The notes under the pieces are model-generated. The model made no database searches. It was not told the DNA's origin and saw nothing but the letters and a program-made list of their open reading frames with translations. This document shows positions 8,293 through 16,693 of a DNA stretch of 64,000 bases, in pieces; position 1 is the stretch's first letter; each line of letters starts with the position of its first letter. This DNA comes from Oleiphilaceae bacterium (GTDB lineage Bacteria > Pseudomonadota > Gammaproteobacteria > Pseudomonadales > Oleiphilaceae), in NCBI GenBank assembly GCA_022447365.1, contig JAKVBL010000012.1:24346-88345 (forward strand), read 5' to 3'. Made by a program: the position numbers and the translations under genes.

Positions 8293-9960
8293 ATGAAAAA
8301 GACCCTTACTGCGCTCGGAATGTGTGCTGCGGTAGCTTTGTCTCCGCAAATGGCTAGTGCGACTGGTTCAGGCTCTGTTCCTATTCTAGGCTTTGCAGAA
8401 GGCTTATTAGGCGCTCCAAACTTCCCAGATTCAGAGAACTACACAACAGATGACGACATCATCATTACCGCATTTGATGGCGTTGAATAAACGGCGAACA
8501 TCTTTGTTCCTACAGATATTCAAGGTACTGCGCCAGCAATTATTTTCATCAATAGCTGGTCAATGAACGAATACCAATACTTACCACAAGCTGCAGAGCT
8601 TGCAGATAAAGGCTATATCGTTCTGAATTATGCAACGCGTGGTTTCGGCGAGTCTGGCGGTTTAATTGACACAGCTGGCCCAAAAGACATGAACGACTAC
8701 AGCACAGTAATCGACTATTTGATTGCTAACTACCCTGTAGACGAGAGCGCTATCGCAACAGCGGGTATTTCTTACGGCTCAGGCATCAGCTTACTAGGTG
8801 CAGCGCAAGACCCTCGCGTAAAAGCCATTGCAGCAATGAGTTCATGGGGCGATCTAGTTCATGCTTTGTACGGCGACCAATCGCCACGCCAAGTTTGGGG
8901 TGAGCTACTTAATCTAGCAGGCGGCTTAACAGGCAACCCAGACCCAATCATTGACCAACACTGGAACAATGTAAAAAATCAGAACCTAGATGCGATTCCA
9001 GACGTTGTAGAATGGGCAAGTATCCGTTCACCGATCAATTACGTTGATCAATTGAATGAAAATGGCACTGCGGTTTACCTTGCAAAAGCTTATGGTGATA
9101 ACCTATTTATGCCTAACACTCTGATGGAAATGTTCAGTCAACTTACTACACCTAAGTACGTTGACTTGCTGCCAGGCACACACGCAACTGCTGAATTACT
9201 TCCATCACTTGTTGGCTTGGGTGAAAACGTTATTTGGGAAAACGTATACGACTGGTTCGACATTCATTTGAAAGGCGAAACTAACGCTTTATCGTCAGCA
9301 AAACCAGTGAACATGAAGGTTCGCTTTGAAGACAAATTCGATCAATTTGACGCCTACCCAATTCCAGAAGCGACTGAGCAAACCTATTACTTGCACCCAC
9401 GCTCTACCTTCGACACTGGCGACATGGAAACCTACCAACACTGGTCATGGTTCAACATGGAAACTGACGACACCATTAACGGTTGGTTCGGCACAACCTT
9501 CTCAACTGGCGCACCAATTCTAGGCGACCTTCTTGAGCAGGTAGACATCCCTGTTATTGCTAACATCAAAGCTGAGAGCGAATTCCGTGCGATTTACTGG
9601 GAAAGCGACCGTCTTGATGCAAAAATGGAAATTCGCGGCACGCCAAGCGTGAGCCTTCGCGTACAACCCCACTACAATAAAGCTCAGATCGTTGCGTACT
9701 TGTATGATATGGATTCTTGGGGCTAGGGTAAGTTAATTACACACGGCGTTATCACTCTTCCTGATGCGAACTGGGGTGATAAAGTCCGCGTTGATTTCGA
9801 CATGGTAACAACAGCTTACGATGTCCCTGCTGGCCACAAAGTCGTCATGGCGATTGATACAAAAGATCCTTATTACAAGTCACCAACTAGTGCAGACTTT
9901 TACTTAGACTTCCAATACAAAGCGTCTGAGCAAAACACTGTCACGATCCCAACTCTTTAA
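8293..9960 (+). pseudogene. Secreted CocE/NonD (S15-type) alpha/beta hydrolase interrupted by two in-frame stops
   Basis: One continuous 556-codon frame broken by TAA at 8488 and TAG at 9724, with no frameshift. Before the first stop there is a signal peptide (MKKTLTALGMCAAVALSPQMASA) and the start of the hydrolase (ITAFDGVE). The middle part (NATRGFGESGG region, nucleophile motif GISYGSG, acid-loop AYGDNLF, GTHA with the likely catalytic His) carries the alpha/beta hydrolase core. After TAG the jelly-roll domain continues (GKLITHGVITLPD) to TAA at 9958. The family contains acyl esterases and X-Pro dipeptidyl peptidases. The ATG at 8293 is preferred over the GTG at 8284 because of CAGG eight bases upstream. 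Both stops are one T-to-A change from Leu codons (TTA, TTG). A strong terminator follows. It is probably inactivated recently; readthrough is possible. Confidence 0.85.
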
Positions 9961-9980
9961 TAAGCTGCTTTAAAGAGCGA

Positions 9981-10010
9981 AAGGCAGAGTGAAGACTCTG
10001 CCTTTTTTTA
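9981..10010 (+). terminator. Rho-independent terminator after the hydrolase
   Basis: AAGGCAGAGT-gaag-ACTCTGCCTT followed by a run of seven T residues. It lies about 20 bases after the final stop of the hydrolase. Confidence 0.9.
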
Positions 10011-10105
10011 TTTGTTATCAATTCAGGAAAAATTCTGAGAAAGTTTCCACAGTCAGAATTAGACCAAAGTGTTAGATTGAAAACTCAGTAAATGATGTAA
10101 GCATA

Positions 10106-11155
10106 ATGACGCAATATACTCGATCACCTGGTTTAGCACTGGAGCAATGTAGGCTGCTACTTCGTTATGGTCTTAAGAAAGGCTTAATGCATGAGCAGTG
10201 CCTAGAAAACTCAAAACTAAACATCGAAGACTTTGATACCGTCTCCTGTGAGCCAAGCATAGAACAAGAGCGCATTATCATTCTTAATCTATGCAATCAT
10301 ATCAACGAAACGCCTGCACGCATTGGCTATGCCATCGGTTTAAAGGTAGGCCTACCGAGCTTTGGATTAATCGGCCAAGCAATGGCTAGCAGCGCGAGTC
10401 TCAAGCACGCGCTTGATATTGCTCTTCGTTATAGCCAAGAAGTATTTCATTTCACCAACATCAATTATCACGTTAAGAACGACAATTTCGATTTACAATG
10501 GGAAATAGCTCATGCAGAGGATGAAGAGCTAAAAGACTTCTACATTTCTAGAGATTTTGGCGCTTGCTTAACAATCATGCGCTCATCAGGTCATAACATT
10601 CCGATCAAGGAGCTGAGCACGAGCTTAAGTGATGAAGCCTTAATTAAAGAAATCGTCGAGGAATTGTCTTGCGATGTAAATGTGGAATCGAAGGTAATGT
10701 CAATTACTGTCGATGAAAAGCTACTTCATCTACCTATGCCACTGTTAAATGCGCAAGCCAGTCAAACACTAGAGTCTCTCTGCTATACACAAATTGCTCT
10801 CCCCAACACTAATGAGAAAATGAGTCTGAGTGAGAAGATAGGGCAATTACTGAGACAACATCAATACATTCTGACACGCGACGATGCTGCGAACGCATTG
10901 TGTGTTTCTTCACGCACACTTGCTCGCCACCTTCTTAACGAAAAAACTACTTGGCGAACATTAGTTGCAACCCAGCGTATCGCAGAAGCCAAGCATCTAC
11001 TTTCACACAGTGATGACAGTATCGAGTTAATTTCAGAAAAAGTAGGATTCAGCTCAAGCAGCGCTTTCTCTTTAGCGTTTAAAAGGGCATGCGCAAAAAC
11101 GCCGAGCGAATATAGAAAGCACTATTCGATTCAAGCAAAAACTAAGACTGCCTAA
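10106..11155 (+). CDS. AraC-family transcriptional regulator with arabinose-binding-type N-domain
   Basis: A 349-residue regulator of the group with an AraC N-terminal Arabinose_bd domain (residues about 20-200: IGYAIGLKVGLPSFGLIGQAMASS) and a C-terminal double helix-turn-helix (about 240-340: DDAANALCVSSRTLARHL, then IAEAKHLLSHSDDSIELISEKVGFSSSSAFSLAFKRACAKTPSEYRK). Members often control lipid, ester or hydrocarbon catabolism genes beside them. Its position just after the interrupted hydrolase suggests it controlled that gene; this is inference. It is a paralogue of the regulator at 34408-35475. Confidence 0.9.
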   Translation: MTQYTRSPGLALEQCRLLLRYGLKKGLMHEQCLENSKLNIEDFDTVSCEPSIEQERIIILNLCNHINETPARIGYAIGLKVGLPSFGLIGQAMASSASLKHALDIALRYSQEVFHFTNINYHVKNDNFDLQWEIAHAEDEELKDFYISRDFGACLTIMRSSGHNIPIKELSTSLSDEALIKEIVEELSCDVNVESKVMSITVDEKLLHLPMPLLNAQASQTLESLCYTQIALPNTNEKMSLSEKIGQLLRQHQYILTRDDAANALCVSSRTLARHLLNEKTTWRTLVATQRIAEAKHLLSHSDDSIELISEKVGFSSSSAFSLAFKRACAKTPSEYRKHYSIQAKTKTA

Positions 11156-11164
11156 AAGCTAAGC

Positions 11165-11488
11165 TTATTTGGAAGATGGAAGTGCGTAAGCAGACTCTTC
11201 TAATGGGCGCTTTAAGACCTGACTATAGAAGAACTCGAGCGCCTGACGCGCTTGATTAAGACGAGCTCGCGAAGGAGACAGACGACGCGTCACGTGTCGC
11301 AAAAATTCTTTCACGTTTTTCTCGTTCAAGCTAAAGGGGTTAGATAATCCGTTAAATGTAAGATACTGTGCGATCCACTGCTCGTAAGTATGGAATGTAC
11401 GCTCACATAAAGCGTTCTTCTGACATACTTTTGTCATACGATCCGCAAGCCCTGGCTGAGCTTCATCTAGAACAATCTTCGCATCCAT
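11165..11488 (-). CDS. Stand-alone integrase N-terminal SAM-like (core-binding) domain protein
   Basis: A 107-residue protein resembling the N-terminal DNA core-binding domain of tyrosine recombinases. The pattern RTFHTYEQWIAQYLTFNG, then VKEFLRHV and LNQARQALEFFYSQVL, matches the integron and XerC-like SAM-like domain. There is no catalytic R...HxxR...Y domain, and none is nearby. It could be a remnant of an integrase or a retained small DNA-binding protein. It is convergent with the AraC gene (9-base gap) and upstream of nothing in its own direction. No att-like repeats were noticed around it. Confidence 0.65.
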   Translation of the reverse strand: MDAKIVLDEAQPGLADRMTKVCQKNALCERTFHTYEQWIAQYLTFNGLSNPFSLNEKNVKEFLRHVTRRLSPSRARLNQARQALEFFYSQVLKRPLEESAYALPSSK

Positions 11489-11568
11489 GTTGACCGCCTG
11501 AACTATCTTTCTTATTTAAGTGTGCGCACTTTACCAGATTATGCAAAGCACGCAAATACTCAAAAGAC

Positions 11569-11832
11569 CTAAGCTTTTAACTCTTCAATTGCATCGATGT
11601 ATTGCTGCATCGCTTCATCTGCACTCGCACCTTTAAGGTCTTCCCATGCTTGATATTTAGCGCGACCAACGAAGTCCATCATACCAGGTTTTTTACCTGT
11701 CACATCACCTTCTGTAGCTTGCTTGAACAAAGCGTACATCTTTAGCTTAAGCTCGTTCGATGGCTGAAAGTCACCTTCAGCTGTTTGTACGTAGTTTACT
11801 GTTTCTTCAAATTTTGCTTTTAAGTCTGACAT
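11569..11832 (-). CDS. Acyl-CoA-binding protein
   Basis: An 87-residue protein matching the ACBP family, a four-helix bundle that binds long-chain acyl-CoA in the cytoplasm. Conserved positions are visible: FQPSNELKLKMYALFKQATEGD, then KPGMMDFVGRAKYQAWEDLKG, including the Lys and Tyr residues that contact CoA. Length equals that of eukaryotic ACBP. The ATG is preceded by AGGAG (minus strand, about 11845). With the DUF4442 hotdog gene divergent beside it, a lipid-related cluster is plausible. Confidence 0.9.
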   Translation of the reverse strand: MSDLKAKFEETVNYVQTAEGDFQPSNELKLKMYALFKQATEGDVTGKKPGMMDFVGRAKYQAWEDLKGASADEAMQQYIDAIEELKA

Positions 11833-11995
11833 CTAGATTACTCCTCGAAAAAATCGGAGTTGATTATACAAACCATTCCTTAGAATCTACAGTGATTTAG
11901 ATCCATATTTGGACTTATCTATTGCGTTGACAGAACTACAGCAGATGGTCAAACTGCCGGCACACTTATTCATAGAAACAAACTAGGAGTGCTGT

Positions 11996-12487
11996 GTGGC
12001 AAAGCCCAACAAACTCAACACAATTGTCAGTAATGTGTATAAATTACCCGAATTTATGCGAACAAAAGCCTTAAGCACGCTTTTCGGAAAAACTGTCAAA
12101 TACACGGGCACAACCGGTATCAAAGTAGAAGAACTAACGACGAACCGTTCGGTCGTAACGCTCACCAACAAAAAGTCTGTACAAAATCATATTGGCTCGG
12201 TTCATGCTGTTGCCAGCATTCTGATTGCAGAATCTGCAACAGGCTACCTAATAGGAATGAACATCTCAGACGACTGCGTTCCGGTAATCAAGACAATAAA
12301 GGCAGACTATGTTAAGCGAGCTAAAGGCAATATGCGTGCAGAAGCTTCTTTAACTGATGAACAAATAAAGCTTATTACATCATCCAATAAGGGTGAAACA
12401 ACCGTACCCGTTACGGTCACAGATGCTGATGGGAAAGAGCCGATTCTAATGGAAATGGTATGGGCATGGACTCCTAAGAAGCGCTAA
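11996..12487 (+). CDS. DUF4442 hotdog-fold protein (possible acyl-CoA thioesterase)
   Basis: A 163-residue protein of the DUF4442/PaaI-like hotdog group. The segment QNHIGSVHAVASILIAESATG corresponds to the long central helix and the active-site region of hotdog thioesterases (HxGxxxA). The substrate is unknown. It starts at GTG 11996 with AGGAGTG a few bases upstream. It is followed after 56 bases by the paraoxonase-like gene in the same direction, so the two may be co-transcribed. Confidence 0.7.
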   Translation: MAKPNKLNTIVSNVYKLPEFMRTKALSTLFGKTVKYTGTTGIKVEELTTNRSVVTLTNKKSVQNHIGSVHAVASILIAESATGYLIGMNISDDCVPVIKTIKADYVKRAKGNMRAEASLTDEQIKLITSSNKGETTVPVTVTDADGKEPILMEMVWAWTPKKR

Positions 12488-12543
12488 CGAAATAAGCATG
12501 AGATAAGGATTTCTCGTGTTGATAACAATAAAAGATAATAACA

Positions 12544-13608
12544 ATGAACATCCTAAAACTCGTATTATTCATATTCCTCATAACCATTGCTGTTTTTGTT
12601 TGGCGTAGCTGGCCAATCATGAATCTTGGCTACGATATCGCTAACGTTAATACTGACTACTGCGCACCTGTCCCAATTGAGGCTGGCCCAGAAGATATCA
12701 CTGTTGACCTAGCGACTGGGGAGGCATTCATTGCCACAGACGCTCGCCGCGACTACCTGAAATATGGCACAGCCCCGCAAACACCAGGAGCTATATGGGT
12801 AAAAGACTTGAATAGCGATAACCCTCCTCCGGTTAAAATAGAAGCGAATTATCCAGAGGCATTTCATCCGCATGGAATTTCCCTTCTCAAAGAAAATGGA
12901 AAACGCTATCTGTTTGTCGTAAATCATCCAAGCACTACGTTTCATCAAATCGATATTTTTGAGCTTGAAAGCTCGCATAAAGCGACCTTACTAAAGAGCG
13001 TCACCTCCGATTTATTTATTTCGCCTAACGACATTTTTGCTACATCCTTAAACGAATTCTACGTCACAAATGACCACGGAGCCCCTCGTCACACACCACA
13101 AGAAAAAGTCGAAGACTTCTTTCGTTTAGCGAATAGCAATGTCGTTCATTACAAAGATGTCAAAGCTACGATTGCACTGGATGATCTATATATGGCGAAT
13201 GGCATTACGATCGATGAAGATGGAAAAATATATGTCGCGGAATCGACCGGGCTTCAAATCACCCAATATTCAAAAGATACTGATGAAAGTTGGAAAGCGA
13301 CTCAACGCTATGACCTTGAAGTTATCGTCGACAATTTAGAATGGTCAGATACCGGTAAGCTTCTAGTTGCTTCTCACCAAAGCGCGCTTTACTTTTTAAT
13401 GCATACCTTTGAGCACAGCAATCACTCACCTTCTATCGCACACGAAATCGATACCGTAAGCGGTGAAATCAATTTGCTATATATGAGCGATGGCGCTCAG
13501 CTGTCAGGCGCTAGCGTCGCAGCGCAATATAAAGATTCTTTATTAATTGGTTCTGTATTCGAAGAACATTATCTTCACTGCAAATCTGAACGGTTAGCGT
13601 CACGCTAA
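12544..13608 (+). CDS. Serum paraoxonase/arylesterase-like lactonase, membrane-anchored
   Basis: A 354-residue protein with an N-terminal membrane segment (residues about 3-20) followed by a six-bladed propeller of the PON/arylesterase family. The PON1 landmarks align: Glu50-Asp51 (PEDI), His110 (HPHGIS), His128 (VVNHP), Asn162-Asp163 (SPNDIF), Asn219 (MANGI) and Asp263-Asn264 (VDNLE). In human PON1 the equivalents are E53/D54, H115, H134, N168/D169, N224 and D269/N270, that is, the calcium ligands and catalytic dyad. Cys40 and Cys347 match the PON1 disulfide C42-C353. Likely activity is calcium-dependent lactone or aryl ester hydrolysis on the periplasmic side, which would include acyl-homoserine lactones; the substrate is inferred. 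A membrane anchor instead of the PON signal-anchor helix fits. Confidence 0.85.
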   Translation: MNILKLVLFIFLITIAVFVWRSWPIMNLGYDIANVNTDYCAPVPIEAGPEDITVDLATGEAFIATDARRDYLKYGTAPQTPGAIWVKDLNSDNPPPVKIEANYPEAFHPHGISLLKENGKRYLFVVNHPSTTFHQIDIFELESSHKATLLKSVTSDLFISPNDIFATSLNEFYVTNDHGAPRHTPQEKVEDFFRLANSNVVHYKDVKATIALDDLYMANGITIDEDGKIYVAESTGLQITQYSKDTDESWKATQRYDLEVIVDNLEWSDTGKLLVASHQSALYFLMHTFEHSNHSPSIAHEIDTVSGEINLLYMSDGAQLSGASVAAQYKDSLLIGSVFEEHYLHCKSERLASR

Positions 13609-13609
13609 C
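13593..13609 (+). terminator. Hairpin over the paraoxonase stop codon
   Basis: GTTAGCG-tca-CGCTAAC, with the TAA stop inside the right arm, followed by a pyrimidine-rich stretch. It is a possible terminator between the convergent paraoxonase and dctM genes, which are only 10 bases apart. Confidence 0.4.
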
Positions 13610-13618
13610 TGTTCTACT

Positions 13619-14902
13619 TTAGAGCAAACCGAAAAATCCTGGAAAGAATAAGATAGCTAGAACGACCAATATTTGTAGGCAAATGAAAGGCATCACACCT
13701 TGATATATGTCGCTCGTTCTAATGCTAGACGGTGCGACCCCTTTCAAATAAAACAAACTAAAACCGAAAGGGGGTGTTAAGAAACTCGTCTGCAAATTCA
13801 TAGCAATGAGAATCGCAAACCACAGCATACTGATTCCTAGCAATTCAGCGATCGGTGCCAGCACCGGAACAATAATGAAAGAGATTTCGACGAAATCAAT
13901 AAAGAATCCTAGTATCAAAATGACAAGCATCGTGAGAATAAGAAAACCCCATTTCTCGCCAGGCAAATTCGTTAACCAGTGCTCTAATATCTCTTCACCG
14001 CCGGTATAGCTGAATGTCATTGAAAAGGCCGTAGCACCCAGCAAAATAGCAAACACCATCGCTGTAACGGTCACTGTTTCACGAGCACTATCTAAAAGCA
14101 TCTTCAAATTAAATTGCCGATACAACATAGCTAAGACAAGCGCACCGATACCGCCCAAAGCAGAACTCTCGGTTGGCGTCGCAATGCCCGCAAAAATAGA
14201 ACCTAGCACCAATGCAATTAGCAGAAGCGGAGGAATAATGGAAAACAAGGCGTCTTTAATCGCCTCAAAGCCAACGGCCTCAGTTGGTGGCATTGGAGGC
14301 GCTTTTTCTGGATTTCTAAGCGTGACAAAAAGAATGTAACCAATATACAAAGCAATCAATAACAAACCTGGAGCAACGGCCGCCTGGAACAAATCCCCAA
14401 CCGGCAAGCCCAATACATCGCCTAATATGATCAAGATGATTGAAGGAGGGATAATTTGTCCCAAGGTGCCCGATGCACAGATGGTGCCGCACGCTAATTG
14501 CTTATCATAGTTGTACTTCAACATCGCTGGCAGCGATATCAAACCCATCGCGACCACACTCGCTCCGACAACACCAGTAGATGCAGCTAAGAGCGCACCG
14601 ACTAAGATTGTACTAATCGCTATACCACCACTCATACGACCAAACAACTGCGACATAGAAACCAGTAATTGTTCCGCTAACTTAGTTTTCTGTAGCACCA
14701 CGCCCATAAAAATAAACAGCGGTATCGCCATTAATATGGTGTTTTCCATAATGCTTTGAATGCGATAAGGCATGAAAGCAAACAAATCAAAGCCTTCAGC
14801 AATCACTCCAAAAACAAGTGCGACGCCTGCAAATGTAAACGCAACGGGAAAGCCCAGCATCAATAAAAGAAGCGCAGCAAAAAACATAATAATGCCTATC
14901 AT
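13619..14902 (-). CDS. dctM: TRAP transporter large permease subunit DctM
   Basis: A 427-residue hydrophobic protein with about 12 membrane segments, of the DctM/SiaM family. Typical segments are GFPVAFTFAGVALVFG near the N-terminus, IPLFIFMGVVLQKT, GVVGASVVAMGLISLPAML and GTLGQIIPPSIILIILGD. It forms the sodium-coupled elevator part of the tripartite transporter. The start at 14902 overlaps the end of dctQ by 4 bases (ATGA type), so the two are translationally coupled. It is the last gene of dctP-dctQ-dctM. Confidence 0.93.
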   Translation of the reverse strand: MIGIIMFFAALLLLMLGFPVAFTFAGVALVFGVIAEGFDLFAFMPYRIQSIMENTILMAIPLFIFMGVVLQKTKLAEQLLVSMSQLFGRMSGGIAISTILVGALLAASTGVVGASVVAMGLISLPAMLKYNYDKQLACGTICASGTLGQIIPPSIILIILGDVLGLPVGDLFQAAVAPGLLLIALYIGYILFVTLRNPEKAPPMPPTEAVGFEAIKDALFSIIPPLLLIALVLGSIFAGIATPTESSALGGIGALVLAMLYRQFNLKMLLDSARETVTVTAMVFAILLGATAFSMTFSYTGGEEILEHWLTNLPGEKWGFLILTMLVILILGFFIDFVEISFIIVPVLAPIAELLGISMLWFAILIAMNLQTSFLTPPFGFSLFYLKGVAPSSIRTSDIYQGVMPFICLQILVVLAILFFPGFFGLL

Positions 14903-15456
14903 GAGAGCATTCCTTTATTGTCTTGCTGATAGTGAGCACGCCCTTTTAAGACCAAAATAGCTTTAGTCATCATGCCGAGAGCTGCGATACCAATAAAGAT
15001 AAAAGAGATAGGTATTAACGATTTGATAATCCAGCGATAAGGTAGACCACCAGGGTCACCACTTCCCTCACCAATTGAATAGGCATCATGCGCAAAACTC
15101 GCTCCGTAATAGGTAACAAGTGCGACAAAAGGGAAAATGAAAATCAACGCACCCACTAAATTCACAATAGCCTTACGCTGATCACTCCAGCCTTCGTAAA
15201 ATATATCAACACGAACATGACCATCGCGCTGCATGGCGTAGGGGGTTCCTAACAAAAATACAGCCGCAAATAGATGCCACTCGAGCTCTTGCATGCCTAT
15301 AGAGACATCATTAAAAACATAACGCATCACCACGTCGTAAAAGACGTTTAATAGCATGAGCAACATCAAGATGCAGGCCACAAAGCCACATAGCGAAGTT
15401 GCCTTACGGCAAAACCAATCTAATCGTTCAATCATATAGAAAAAAGCCCGAACCAA
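14899..15456 (-). CDS. dctQ: TRAP transporter small permease subunit DctQ
   Basis: A 185-residue protein with four membrane segments and the DctQ signature (MQELEWHLFAAVFLLGTPYAMQRDGHVRVDIF). The start is interesting. A TTG at 15456 has a perfect AAGGAG eight bases upstream, whereas the in-frame ATG at 15435 has no Shine-Dalgarno. TTG is therefore chosen, giving MVRAFFYMIERLDW. The SD end and the TTG are both inside a stable hairpin (15445-15466). It lies between dctP (29-base gap) and dctM (overlap). Confidence 0.9.
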   Translation of the reverse strand: MVRAFFYMIERLDWFCRKATSLCGFVACILMLLMLLNVFYDVVMRYVFNDVSIGMQELEWHLFAAVFLLGTPYAMQRDGHVRVDIFYEGWSDQRKAIVNLVGALIFIFPFVALVTYYGASFAHDAYSIGEGSGDPGGLPYRWIIKSLIPISFIFIGIAALGMMTKAILVLKGRAHYQQDNKGMLS

Positions 15457-15466
15457 GGTTCGGGCT
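15441..15466 (-). terminator. Hairpin with T tract at the dctQ start (attenuator-like)
   Basis: On the minus strand AGCCCGAACC-tt-GGTTCGGGCT is followed by T6, which is a complete rho-independent terminator. It lies just after dctP and overlaps the SD (AAGGAG) and TTG start of dctQ. It may terminate most transcripts after dctP, leaving more binding protein than permease, and may also mask the dctQ start. Confidence 0.85.
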
Positions 15467-15485
15467 CCTTATACTCACTTCTTAC

Positions 15486-16589
15486 TTATTTTGTACTTTC
15501 AAGATACGCCTTGTCTGAAATCAAGGTCCAATCTCGTACTTTCGCCATATATTCTTGCTGGGAAGCAAGAACTTTCGCGGCAAACGGATCTGCTGCTGCA
15601 TTCTCTTTAAGAAGCTCATCGTTTGCCTGAATAATGGCTGACATCACTTCTTCAGGGAAAGTTTTTACTAGAATGTTTGGATACTCTTCCTGCATCGTCG
15701 CCCAATTCTTACCACTTTCGTGCGTAGACTGGATATACATGTCATAGGCTGCTGTACGCATGGCGATACGCAATATTTCTTGCAGGTCTGCCGGCAAACC
15801 TTCAAAAGTTTTACGATTCACTAAGAACTGCAATTCAGCACCAGGCTCATGCCAACCGGTATAATAGTAAGGTGCGATTTTATGGAAGCCCATGCGCAAA
15901 TCGAGAGATGGACCTACCCACTCAAGCGCATCAATAGTGCCTCGTTCAAGTGCTGTATAGAGCTCTCCCGGTGGGATATTCGTCGGTTTCGCACCGAGCT
16001 TTGCAAGCACTTCACCAGCAAAACCTGGGATACGCATTTTAAGACCTTGAAGGTCATCTAGCGTTTTGATTTCCTTCTGGAACCAACCGCCCATTTGGTT
16101 AGACGTGTTACCGCCTGGGAAAGACATTAAGTTGTGCTGAGAGTACAGTTCATCCATCAACTCCATACCACCACCGTAATAGAACCAGGCATACTGTTCT
16201 TGCGCCAACATTCCAAATGGCATGGTCGTGAAATACATCGTTGCAGGGATTTTCCCCTTCCAATAATAAGAAGCCGAATGCCCAAGGTCATACTGGCCTG
16301 ACTTCACCATATCAAAAACACCAAAAGGCGCTTTATGTTTGTTGGAAGAATCTATCGTAATCTGAAGGCGTCCGTCGGACATCTTGTCGACTAGTGTCGC
16401 GAGGTTTTTTGTAGCATCGCCAAAAATAGGGAAATTCGGTCCCCAAGTTTCAGCAAGCTTAAGAGTAATTGTTTCTGCTTTCGTTTCTACAACTGCTTGC
16501 TCTTGTGCTTGTTCGGCACATGCAATCAAGGTAACGAAACTAGCAACAAAAAGGGTTTTAATAAGCGTGGGTAGACCCAATACTTTCAT
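15486..16589 (-). CDS. dctP: TRAP transporter solute-binding lipoprotein DctP (TakP-like)
   Basis: A 367-residue binding protein with a lipoprotein signal (FVTLIAC, cysteine at about 24), unusual in that many DctP proteins are freely periplasmic. The body resembles the TakP/COG4663 subgroup, known to bind 2-oxo acids and related organic acids. Segments include MRIPGFAGEVLAKLGAKP with the carboxylate-binding Arg, ALERGTIDALEWVGPSLD, and YYYTGWHEPGAELQF. It is the first gene of dctP-dctQ-dctM. The leader has an A-rich motif next to the Shine-Dalgarno that could be a Crc/Hfq target. Ligand prediction is by family only. Confidence 0.9.
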   Translation of the reverse strand: MKVLGLPTLIKTLFVASFVTLIACAEQAQEQAVVETKAETITLKLAETWGPNFPIFGDATKNLATLVDKMSDGRLQITIDSSNKHKAPFGVFDMVKSGQYDLGHSASYYWKGKIPATMYFTTMPFGMLAQEQYAWFYYGGGMELMDELYSQHNLMSFPGGNTSNQMGGWFQKEIKTLDDLQGLKMRIPGFAGEVLAKLGAKPTNIPPGELYTALERGTIDALEWVGPSLDLRMGFHKIAPYYYTGWHEPGAELQFLVNRKTFEGLPADLQEILRIAMRTAAYDMYIQSTHESGKNWATMQEEYPNILVKTFPEEVMSAIIQANDELLKENAAADPFAAKVLASQQEYMAKVRDWTLISDKAYLESTK

Positions 16590-16596
16590 GATAGCG

Positions 16597-16614
16597 TCCT
16601 TTTATTTTTGTTTG
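16597..16614 (-). promoter_or_regulatory. Possible Crc/Hfq catabolite-activity motif at the dctP ribosome binding site
   Basis: The minus strand reads CAAACAAAAATAAAAGGA just before dctP. It contains overlapping matches to AAnAAnAA directly joined to the Shine-Dalgarno AAAGGA. In Pseudomonas this type of motif near the start codon is bound by Hfq with Crc. Since crc is present here, carbon-source repression of this transporter is plausible. Confidence 0.4.
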
Positions 16615-16638
16615 CGCAATAAGAAATTATCAGATGTT

Positions 16639-16658
16639 CGGAGGGATTTCACCCTCCG
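16639..16658. terminator. Hairpin between trpC and dctP
   Basis: CGGAGGG-atttca-CCCTCCG, downstream of trpC and upstream of dctP (both on the minus strand). There is no T tract in either direction. It is a possible terminator of the trp genes, or an operator for dctP. Confidence 0.4.
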
Positions 16659-16693
16659 TAATAGGATTGTTCGTTAACTTGTAAAAATTGCCT

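Noticed and set aside
8461..9726. Stop codon reassignment explaining the TAA/TAG in the hydrolase
   Set aside because: Many neighbouring genes end at TAA and TAG exactly where their families end, so both codons are normal stops here.
11165..11488. Prophage or genomic island insertion suggested by an integrase-like domain
   Set aside because: No catalytic domain, att repeats, tRNA gene, phage genes or transposase are near.
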